Under the pieces are notes generated by a model. It searched no databases, was not told the DNA's origin, and was given only the letters and a program-made list of their open reading frames with translations. From positions 1 to 64,000 of the forward strand of contig NZ_DATLJA010000036.1 in the NCBI RefSeq assembly GCF_035539115.1: a stretch of 64,000 bases of DNA, given 5' to 3'. The first letter of the stretch is position 1. The number at the start of each line of letters is the position of its first letter. This stretch comes from Desulfitobacterium_A sp035539115 (GTDB lineage Bacteria > Bacillota > Desulfitobacteriia > Desulfitobacteriales > Desulfitobacteriaceae). This document shows, piece after piece, positions 24,652 through 33,375 of this stretch. The translations under genes and the position numbers were made by a program.

Positions 24652-27600
24652 TTACATAATAAAGTGTACCCAATGTTCTTTTCCATCATCAGTTAGATTG
24701 ATCTGATCTCCCTCTAATAATTGACCATCCAAGACAGACTTCTCTACTCCCGTCATTTTTCCATGCAAATTTTCGACCTTGATTCGATATAATGCAGACT
24801 TATAGTGATAATCGATTTCATATCCTTGCCAATGCGCTGGAATACACGGCCTCAGGGAGAGTTTTGCTCCTTGTTTCGATAAACCTAGTATTCCTTCTAT
24901 TCCCACCTGATACATCCATCCCGCTGCCCCTGTATACCAGGACCATCCTCCGCGACCGATATGAGGATGAACGGCATAAACATCTGCAGCCATAACGTAA
25001 GGTTCAACCTTATAGCGAGCAACTTCCTGGGGAGTACGCGCATGATTGATGGGGTTCAACATGTTAAATAGTTGCAAAGCCTTACTCCCTTCACCCATGG
25101 AGGTAAACGCTAGAACCGACCAAATTGCTCCATGGGTATACTGACCTCCATTCTCGCGAACTCCCGGCACATACCCTTTAATATACCCGGGATCAAGGGA
25201 TGAATGATCAAAAGGAGGAGTTAAGAGAAGATGAACACCATCTTCTTTACGCCAGAGATAGTTTTCGAGCGCAGTCATGGAATCACGGACGCGGCTAGGG
25301 CGAGCTGCTCCAGAAATCACCCCCCAGGATTGAGCAATTGCATCCATTTGACACTCAGGGTTTCTGCTCGAGCCTAGAGGGGTTCCATCATCAAAATAAG
25401 CCCGTCGGTACCAGCCCCCGTCCCAAGCATTTTTCTCAATACTCTCAGTCAGCTCCAGCGCTATTTGCCGGTATCTTTCCGCCCGTTCTAGCTCCTGATT
25501 CTCCTCACACACGCTAGCGAAGCGGTCGAGAGTCGTGATCAAAAACCACCCTAACCAAACACTTTCGCCTTTTCCTTTGACCCCAACCCGACTAAAACCA
25601 TCATTCCAGTCCCCTGATCCGATCAAAGGCAATCCATGTTCGCCTAACTTTAAACTTCGCTCAATTGCTCGAATGCAGTGCTCATAAACTGTTCCACAAC
25701 TCGTTGATAGTTGGGGTATGGAATAGCGTTCATCTTCTTCCTCACCCAGGGGCTGATCATCTAAAAAAGAAACAACTTCTTCGAGCAAGGATTTGTCTTG
25801 GGTATGCTCGAGATAATCAGCCGTGACAAAAGGTAGCCACAATAAATCATCCGAAAACTTGGTGCGAATTCCCTTACTTTTCTCAGCATGCCACCAATGT
25901 TGAACATCTCCTTCGCTAAATTGATGCGCACAATGCAACAAAATCTGGGAACGGGTCTTTTCCGGAGCGACGAGCGTTAAGGCCATCACGTCTTGGAGTT
26001 GGTCGCGGAAACCGAAGGCACCCCCAGACTGATAAAAGGCAGAACGAGCCCAGAGACGGCACACGATTGTTTGATAAAGCAACCAACGGTTGAGAAGTAA
26101 ATCCAACGATTTTTCGGGGGTCCGAACAGTTACCCGACCGAGAAGTTCCTGCCAATACCCTTGAACCTCTTGGAAAGCTTGCTCGATTTTCGCTTCGTTT
26201 TGCAACTCAGTTAAGAGAGCTTGTGTCTCCTCAAGGCTTCCGCCTTCACCTAGGATAAAGTAAATGCTTCGTTTTTCTGCTGGGGCCAGCTTAATCTTGT
26301 ATTGTAGAACTCCACAAGGATCAAACCCTGCTCCTGTATTACCAGACAGTTTCTTTTCCATCAGTGCTTTTGGATGACTCAAATCTCCATTTCGCCCGAT
26401 AAACTCTGTCCGATCACCTGTATAAGCGTTAACCTGGCTCCCGCAAGCGCTCAGGAAAGCGATCCGCTGTGCGAATTCCTCCTGGTAGGAATTTCGGGCC
26501 AGGAGAGCTGAGTGTTCTTCATCATATTCAGTCACTATGAAGGGAGCACTCAATTCCCTAGCAATCCCCATCACCCATTCAACATAGTAGGTCAGCGTGA
26601 AGTTCCGATCATGAGCCGCTTGATTTTTTAAGGTGAGTTTCATGATTTTCAGAGGTTTTTCGAGCGGAACAAACATGAACATTTCCTGCTCCAAGTCATG
26701 ACTCCTGTGTCTAAAAACGGAATATCCTTGGCCGTGACAGACTTCATAGTCCGTCTGCTCACGAATAGGCGAAGGAGTTGGACTCCAAATCATTCCCGTC
26801 TGATCCTCTTGGATATAGAGGGCTTCCCCAGGTGAATCAAGAATGGGATCATTCGACCACGGCGTGAGTTTATTCTCACGGCTATTACCCGACCAAGTAT
26901 AGCCTGCTCCATTTTCGGAAACTTGAAATCCAAAATGGGGGTTCGCGATCACATTGATCCAGGGGAGGGGAGTCTTTTTTCCATCGCGAAGCCAGATAAT
27001 GTATTCACTACCCTCGCGATTATACCCACCATAACCATTAAAATAAAGAAGTTGAGATTGTTCTTCAAAACGGGAAGCTTTTTCTAAGGAGGTGCTTTCT
27101 TCGCTTAAGTCGACAACAGTGCGAGCTCTTTTTCCCATACTTGGAACAATCTGCGCAACTCGCTTGCGTTGCTTACGAAGTTGAACCGCGCAAGATCCTT
27201 CCTCTTCGTTAAAGACAACACGTGCTACGGAATGAAGCAAGTTAACATCTTCCTCAGACATATGACGTTCTTGCAGTAAATAAATTCCGCCCGCTTGATT
27301 GATCAAATCCCGAGCATGCCCGACCGCAACAAGATCTTGCAGCATGTCTTGAAGGGTTTGCATATACCCTGTTTCATCTTGGTTTAAAATGACAAGATCA
27401 ACATAGAGGCCCTTCATCCGCCAGTATTCGTGAACAATTAATAATTGCCGAACGAAATCCAGATGCTGTGTTTTCTTCAGCAAGACAAGGATCATGGGTA
27501 AATCTCCGGACACAGCATAGGGCCACAAGGAAGATTGACCTTTAGTGTTACGGCTCAGGCGTTCAGCATAATCACGGCGTCTAGGACTGAGATAGAGGAC

Positions 27601-30600
27601 TTGACTTCCTAAGCTTAAAGCATCGTTGGCCTGAGCCGCAGTCAGATTTAAATGTTTAAGCTCCATTTGGCTTTGCGTCCAAGACAATTCAAATACCCGG
27701 TCAATTACCGACGGTTCTCGGTATTTTTCGGCTAATTGCATAACTGCTTCCCGGGTGGCCGCGATCCCTGTCGAAAAAGATATTTTAGCAGTCTGTCCCG
27801 GTTTGATACTGACCCGTTGTCTTAAACTGAGGATAGGATCGAGAACTGCACCTGTAGAATTCGAAAGCGGTTGGTTCAATTCTAAGGCCTGAGGATGGAC
27901 GATGCTCCCTCCCCGACCCAAAAAGCGTCCACGATCTGTCTCATATTGCAGGTTGGCTACCTCTTTTCCTTCTAAAGCAACCGTTTGCATGAGCCAATAT
28001 CGTGCTTCTTCCTGGTTTCTGGGGCGCCGGGAAGCAATCAAGGCTTGATGCACAAATTCGGTTTCAATAAATAAGTTAGCAAAGGCCGGGTGGGCTAATT
28101 CATCCTGAGGACGCAGGAGAACGACTTCGAAATAACTTGTGACCTCTAATACCCGCTCATACTGGCTATGATTTGTTAACGATAATCTGCGGGTTTCAAC
28201 TGGATCTTCAGGAGAAACGACAACTTCCATTTTTGTCGAGATGTTTCCGTCTTTACGAAAATATTCTATCCTATCTGGAGCATACGTCACACGATAATCC
28301 TCTCCTGAATCCTGACAAGGTTGGTGCGTCGCAGACCAAAAATTGCCGGAATTTAAGTTCTGTATGTAGAAATACATTCCCCAGTCGTCGCAAGTAACAT
28401 CCTCACGCCAACGCGAAACTGCCAAGCCTTTAAAGCGGCTAAATCCGGACCCTGCATTGGTCATCATGACGGAGTATTCACCGTTAGCTACAAAATGAGT
28501 AAGAGGCATAAGGGTATCTGCGCTTGGGTAGCTAATAAACCGATCTTCCTCATCGTTCTGAACGAGATTACCCTCTAAAGACCTTCGCGCAGTTTCCGGA
28601 GGAGGAACAATTTTCTGAACTCGGGGTAAACGCTCCTGCAGCAGCAATTCTGTTGCTTGAATTAAAGGATCTGCATGGAAATGATGTTGCATCCGATTAG
28701 CCAATAAGACATTGCTTAGAGCCAGAAAACTCATCCCTTGATGATGGGCCATATAACTCTTCACGATCTGGAAATTTTGCTTCAGTGAAATCCTCTCGCG
28801 CGTAAAATCGACTGCTTCATAGAGTCCATACCGACTAGCAAATCCCATTCCTGCCATCCGTCGCAGATTATTGACCCCGTTTTGCGGCTCGATTAATAAA
28901 GCCAGGAACGTGGCATAGGGTGCGATGACTAATTCCTGAACTAATCCCCGCTTTAATCCCAACCCAGGAACACCGAAAGCCTTGTATTGATAATTGAGTT
29001 GAAGATCTAAGGTTGAATATCCTGATTCAGATATGCCCCAGGGGATCCCTTTTTCAAGGCCATAAAGTCGTTGAATTTCAACGACAGAATGATAGGTCTC
29101 ATCCAACAAGGTCCCTGGATAATTCTGCATCAGCAAGAGAGGCATCATAAACTCAAACATAGTTCCACTCCAGGAGACTAAACTTCTTCTCCCCTTAACC
29201 TGAGTTAAAGTGCGTCCTAGCCGAAACCAATGTGCTTGTGAGACATCCCCCTTGGCAATGGCCATGAAACTAGCCTGGCGAGCTTCAGAAGCTAAGAGAT
29301 CGTAATAAGAACGATCTCTTGTTCCCTCCTCAACTCGATAACCGATTGAAAAGAGTTGTCGTTCCGAAGCATAGAGGGGTTGAAAATTCGTGTTTAGGGC
29401 GAGCTCTCTGATCCGCGTGCTTAAATTCTCAGTACGACTCATAACATGTTGAAGATTCTCAATTTTTTGCTCCAAAATGATCCTTACGTCTTGAGCGTTT
29501 TCCATCTGCTCAACTTTTTGCTGATACCATTCAAGAAGTTCTATCAGGCTTAAAGTTTCAAACCTCTTCCCCTTCGTCCCTTCCAAATCTGCCTGGACAA
29601 GATTATTCTCTTCCTCAATCGGATAAAATTGAGCGATTTCTCGATTAAACGAAGACAGCATTTTTTTTAACCGCTCAATCCAAAATAGTCCTTCTTCCGC
29701 AGCATTTTTAATCATCCCTTCAACCATTTGTTGCTCCCATTTTTCCAATGAAGTGTGCAGAGACCAAACGTTCTTCGGGAATTCAGTTTTAGCTAAGGAA
29801 GTCCAATCGTTTTCCCCAGCAAGCTGTTCCTCGTTTCCACCCTGATTCATATGTTCCCTGACCAATTGAAAGGTATCGGTTAAACCTGAAATCATCGGCT
29901 GAAGAAGCGATTCTTCGCCCAAAGTGCGCAGTCCTTGGCTTAAGGTCATAAGATAAACAACTAAGTTGCCGCTATCGACGGTCGAAATATAACGTGGCTG
30001 AAGCGGTTGGAGCGTTAACGTATCATACCAATTATAGAAATGCCCCTTCCATTGCTCCATTTTTTCTAACGTTGTCAGCGACCCTTCGATCCGATCCAAA
30101 GTTGCATCTACAGTCTGATATCCCAATTCAAACGCCGCTAAATTCGAGAGCATGGCGAGCCCGATATTGGTCGGTGAAGTACGATGGGCAATTCCGTTGG
30201 GCGGGTCAACTTGGACGTTATCTGGAGGAAGCCAGTTTTCCTGACGCGTAACATAATCTTCAAAAAACGCCCAGATCCGGCGTGACCATAGCCGCAATTC
30301 CTGAATATCCTCCTTGGAAAGATGCTCGCTCACACGAGTCAGGGGTACGCTGAAAGCATAAGACAGAAAGGGAGACACACCCCAGATGAAACACACGGGC
30401 AGAAAAGCAAGGGTTTGAGCTGGCTGAACGGCATTAATTCCTCCTGTAAAAATAAATAGTCCTAACCAAACCGGCCACATCTTGAGAATCGTTGACGCTA
30501 AGCTAAATTTTAGACGTTGTTCCACATCAGCAGCGCTCTCCCATTCCAGAAGATTGTGGTGCGTTATAAATTGGCGAACAAGACTTCGAAAAATTGCATC

Positions 30601-33198
30601 GAATTGAATTAACGCTTGATAGAACAGTGTCGAAGCTTGAAAAATCCAAGGATAGATCATCTCTCGATAGTCAAATCTTGAAGCCGTACTCTTTCTACGA
30701 CTAAATACTTGGTCCAGGAGTCGAAGAAAATGGGGCAAGAAAAGACTAAAGCCGACAAAGCCAAGCCATAAGTAAGGCTGTGGAGCAAAGGAGATAAACC
30801 CAAGGAGAATCAGCAGAACCTGGCAAGGGACTTCAAGACTTCGACGCAAATTATCGAAGATCTTCCATTTTGCTAAGAACGGGAGATCTTTGCCTAACCA
30901 GGGCAATATCTGCCAATCTCCCCGCACCCAGCGATGTAATCGCTTGATATACGTTGGATATTTGCTAGGATAGCCATCAATCAGTTCGATATCCGTGACA
31001 AGGCCAGTTCTGGCATATAGCCCTTCCAGAAGATCATGGCTGAGAATCCGATTTTCTGGAAAAACCTTTCCGGTCACTTTGTGGAAGACCTCGACATCAT
31101 AAATCCCTTTGCCTGTATAAATTCCTTCACCAAATAAATCTTGGTAAACATCGGATACGGCTGTTGTATAAGGATCGATTCCTGTCTGTCCTGAAAACAG
31201 AGAGGAAAAGGCTGAGGCTTGTGCACTCAGAATAGAGACTCCAACTCGAGGTTGCAATAGCCCATACCCTTCGATAACGCGTGTCCTTTCTTCGTTAAGG
31301 CGAGGACGCTGTAAAGGATGCGCCAAGGTACCGATCAATTTCTTGGCAACTCCTCGTGGCAGTTCCGTATCAGCATCCAAGGTGATGACATATTTGATTT
31401 TAGGCAGAATTTCTAATGCACCAATTTGAACATCATAGCTAGTAGGCCCTTCTTGCCGTAAAAGTTGGTTGAATTCAAGCAACTTTCCCCGTTTCCTCTC
31501 CCATCCCATCCAGACCTTTTCTGATTCATTCCAGAGTCGTTTCCGATTCAGGAAAAAAAATCCATCCACGCGGTATTTCTGATTGAGTTGCTCGATACCT
31601 TGAACTGCAGCTTGGACAATCTCAAGATCATTAGGAAGATTCGATGTAGCTGCATCCTTAAAATCACCAAGCAGGGCAAAATGCAAGTGCAAATCTTGAT
31701 TCGCCAGATAAGATATCTCAAGCTGGCCAATAAGGTCTCTTACCCGTTCAACGCTTGGTAAAAGGGCTGGAATCACAATTACTGTGCGGAGGTCTTCCGG
31801 AATTTCTGCTTTTAATTCAAGTTTTGGGAAAAAGGTAGGAGGGAAAAAATGAGCAACAAGCCAATTGACTAACGGAATAGATACAGCCGTAACCGGGACC
31901 ACGAGTATGAAAATAGCATAGACCCAATCTCTAAAGCTCATCTTGTGACCCACAAATAACCGGGGAGCCAGAAGCGCAAGTAAAAGCATGGAGATCAAAA
32001 ATATACTGCCGAAATAGCAGACGTGCGTGTTATCTCGCACCCAACGTTTGACTTGACACGCCAAATGTTGGACTTCTTTCCCCTCTTGCTCAAGCTCCTT
32101 TTCCAGCTCGCGATTGCCCTGCCCCAAGAGATCAAAGCCGATATGTACTTTCTTAACATTACCTATACCAGCTCGTTTGGTCGCTCTTGCCAAAAGCTTA
32201 CGGGCGATCATAATTTCGGAGACTTGATAACGGCGGGCAAGTTTTTCTACCTGATGCCGGTATTTGTCCCGTGAATCAAAGTCCATTTTTAAGAAGATCC
32301 CACTCGGGTCTTCTTCTAATAACTTCTGGACAGGACTTATTTCTTCGAAAAAGCGGGGCCAATCCTCTTCAGCGAGAAAACGGATACTGGCAATCGCATG
32401 CGACATTGACACTTGACACATCGCTTGCTGCTGATATTCTGATTTTGCAAGACCTTCAATTGTTACCTCTTGTTTACTGAGAAAATCGTCGAGATGATGC
32501 AGCAAGGGTGTGGCATCCACGCCTAGTTCACGAATTTTACTGAGTAATCGTTCAGCATAGGCTGAAGATTTGATTCGCGACTGATCAATTGAAATATAGG
32601 ATTTTTCCCAGTCTTCAGATGGATGATCCATCTGAAGAAAAGGGGTAATCCAATGTTCCGCTTCCTCTCGATCTAACTGTGTGGTCAGGATCTGCTCAAC
32701 CAAACAACGGATATTTTCTAAAACAATAATCTTCAACATGATTGGAACGGCCCATAATTCAGCACTTGATAAAGGTATTATCAACTGATAGGCATTAATA
32801 AAGTCACGAAGCAGTTTTCTCGAGATTTGAATATCCGTATGAATCACAAGTTCCCGCATTAAGAAAAATACCCGTGGATAATATTGAGATTTGTCATCAG
32901 CAATACAGGGCAATTGTCGTTCATATTTTCGAGGTAAATTTTGTTTAATCTCCAATCGTAAATCCTTGAGGAGGTAATAATTATCGAGAAACCATTCTGC
33001 AGCCGGAACCCTATCTGTTGTCTTCTGGCTGTACTGATTGATCTTCTCATATGCTTGTTGGAGAAAGGAAGTATTTTCTTTAACCCTTGAAAACAGTTTG
33101 CTGCAGCCTTTTCGGTTCCCGGATTGGAGATGAGAATGGGCAATATTTTTGGCATATTCCAGCAATTCTTCGTGATTTAAGATTATTTTAACCGACAT
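24652..33198 (-). CDS. Cyclic beta-1,2-glucan synthase-like protein (GT84/glycoamylase/GH94), 2848 residues
   Basis: A very large multidomain enzyme resembling NdvB/Cgs. Residues 1-390 are a helical cytosolic part. Several membrane helices follow at 390-465 ('YFGSIFLISMLLLALLAP') and again at 780-950. Between them is a glycosyltransferase domain with 'TLDADTELPRG' (about 608), 'LSHDLLEGLYAR' and 'LHRWVRGDWQILPW' (about 756). A glycoamylase-like region ('NYPGTLLDETYHSVVEIQR', 'GISESGYSTLDLQ') lies near 1370-1420. The C-terminal third is a GH94 phosphorylase fold with the catalytic-loop motif 'GSGDWNDGFSRVG' (about 2532). In proteobacteria such enzymes make, cyclise and export beta-1,2-glucan. 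GGAG precedes the ATG by 7 bases. The product here is inferred. Confidence 0.88.
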   Translation of the reverse strand: MSVKIILNHEELLEYAKNIAHSHLQSGNRKGCSKLFSRVKENTSFLQQAYEKINQYSQKTTDRVPAAEWFLDNYYLLKDLRLEIKQNLPRKYERQLPCIADDKSQYYPRVFFLMRELVIHTDIQISRKLLRDFINAYQLIIPLSSAELWAVPIMLKIIVLENIRCLVEQILTTQLDREEAEHWITPFLQMDHPSEDWEKSYISIDQSRIKSSAYAERLLSKIRELGVDATPLLHHLDDFLSKQEVTIEGLAKSEYQQQAMCQVSMSHAIASIRFLAEEDWPRFFEEISPVQKLLEEDPSGIFLKMDFDSRDKYRHQVEKLARRYQVSEIMIARKLLARATKRAGIGNVKKVHIGFDLLGQGNRELEKELEQEGKEVQHLACQVKRWVRDNTHVCYFGSIFLISMLLLALLAPRLFVGHKMSFRDWVYAIFILVVPVTAVSIPLVNWLVAHFFPPTFFPKLELKAEIPEDLRTVIVIPALLPSVERVRDLIGQLEISYLANQDLHLHFALLGDFKDAATSNLPNDLEIVQAAVQGIEQLNQKYRVDGFFFLNRKRLWNESEKVWMGWERKRGKLLEFNQLLRQEGPTSYDVQIGALEILPKIKYVITLDADTELPRGVAKKLIGTLAHPLQRPRLNEERTRVIEGYGLLQPRVGVSILSAQASAFSSLFSGQTGIDPYTTAVSDVYQDLFGEGIYTGKGIYDVEVFHKVTGKVFPENRILSHDLLEGLYARTGLVTDIELIDGYPSKYPTYIKRLHRWVRGDWQILPWLGKDLPFLAKWKIFDNLRRSLEVPCQVLLILLGFISFAPQPYLWLGFVGFSLFLPHFLRLLDQVFSRRKSTASRFDYREMIYPWIFQASTLFYQALIQFDAIFRSLVRQFITHHNLLEWESAADVEQRLKFSLASTILKMWPVWLGLFIFTGGINAVQPAQTLAFLPVCFIWGVSPFLSYAFSVPLTRVSEHLSKEDIQELRLWSRRIWAFFEDYVTRQENWLPPDNVQVDPPNGIAHRTSPTNIGLAMLSNLAAFELGYQTVDATLDRIEGSLTTLEKMEQWKGHFYNWYDTLTLQPLQPRYISTVDSGNLVVYLMTLSQGLRTLGEESLLQPMISGLTDTFQLVREHMNQGGNEEQLAGENDWTSLAKTEFPKNVWSLHTSLEKWEQQMVEGMIKNAAEEGLFWIERLKKMLSSFNREIAQFYPIEEENNLVQADLEGTKGKRFETLSLIELLEWYQQKVEQMENAQDVRIILEQKIENLQHVMSRTENLSTRIRELALNTNFQPLYASERQLFSIGYRVEEGTRDRSYYDLLASEARQASFMAIAKGDVSQAHWFRLGRTLTQVKGRRSLVSWSGTMFEFMMPLLLMQNYPGTLLDETYHSVVEIQRLYGLEKGIPWGISESGYSTLDLQLNYQYKAFGVPGLGLKRGLVQELVIAPYATFLALLIEPQNGVNNLRRMAGMGFASRYGLYEAVDFTRERISLKQNFQIVKSYMAHHQGMSFLALSNVLLANRMQHHFHADPLIQATELLLQERLPRVQKIVPPPETARRSLEGNLVQNDEEDRFISYPSADTLMPLTHFVANGEYSVMMTNAGSGFSRFKGLAVSRWREDVTCDDWGMYFYIQNLNSGNFWSATHQPCQDSGEDYRVTYAPDRIEYFRKDGNISTKMEVVVSPEDPVETRRLSLTNHSQYERVLEVTSYFEVVLLRPQDELAHPAFANLFIETEFVHQALIASRRPRNQEEARYWLMQTVALEGKEVANLQYETDRGRFLGRGGSIVHPQALELNQPLSNSTGAVLDPILSLRQRVSIKPGQTAKISFSTGIAATREAVMQLAEKYREPSVIDRVFELSWTQSQMELKHLNLTAAQANDALSLGSQVLYLSPRRRDYAERLSRNTKGQSSLWPYAVSGDLPMILVLLKKTQHLDFVRQLLIVHEYWRMKGLYVDLVILNQDETGYMQTLQDMLQDLVAVGHARDLINQAGGIYLLQERHMSEEDVNLLHSVARVVFNEEEGSCAVQLRKQRKRVAQIVPSMGKRARTVVDLSEESTSLEKASRFEEQSQLLYFNGYGGYNREGSEYIIWLRDGKKTPLPWINVIANPHFGFQVSENGAGYTWSGNSRENKLTPWSNDPILDSPGEALYIQEDQTGMIWSPTPSPIREQTDYEVCHGQGYSVFRHRSHDLEQEMFMFVPLEKPLKIMKLTLKNQAAHDRNFTLTYYVEWVMGIARELSAPFIVTEYDEEHSALLARNSYQEEFAQRIAFLSACGSQVNAYTGDRTEFIGRNGDLSHPKALMEKKLSGNTGAGFDPCGVLQYKIKLAPAEKRSIYFILGEGGSLEETQALLTELQNEAKIEQAFQEVQGYWQELLGRVTVRTPEKSLDLLLNRWLLYQTIVCRLWARSAFYQSGGAFGFRDQLQDVMALTLVAPEKTRSQILLHCAHQFSEGDVQHWWHAEKSKGIRTKFSDDLLWLPFVTADYLEHTQDKSLLEEVVSFLDDQPLGEEEDERYSIPQLSTSCGTVYEHCIRAIERSLKLGEHGLPLIGSGDWNDGFSRVGVKGKGESVWLGWFLITTLDRFASVCEENQELERAERYRQIALELTESIEKNAWDGGWYRRAYFDDGTPLGSSRNPECQMDAIAQSWGVISGAARPSRVRDSMTALENYLWRKEDGVHLLLTPPFDHSSLDPGYIKGYVPGVRENGGQYTHGAIWSVLAFTSMGEGSKALQLFNMLNPINHARTPQEVARYKVEPYVMAADVYAVHPHIGRGGWSWYTGAAGWMYQVGIEGILGLSKQGAKLSLRPCIPAHWQGYEIDYHYKSALYRIKVENLHGKMTGVEKSVLDGQLLEGDQINLTDDGKEHWVHFIM

Positions 33199-33337
33199 AT
33201 ATCTACTCCATAGTCTTTCCTTATTTTAGTTTCTCAGATGTTCAGTCCTTATGGATTATACCCATTTCTCCAGATATCATGTGTATAAAGACTCTGCAGC
33301 ATATGTGGGTAGATCTTAAAGGCAGAATTTTAGCCAG

Positions 33338-33372
33338 AAAAAGAGGCTGTCATACTCTGACAACCTCTTTTT
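33338..33372 (-). terminator. Intrinsic terminator after ftsK/spoIIIE
   Basis: AAAAAGAGGCTGTCA pairs with TGACAACCTCTTTTT (one bulge) around a 5-base loop, right past the stop codon. Confidence 0.85.
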
Positions 33373-33375
33373 AAA

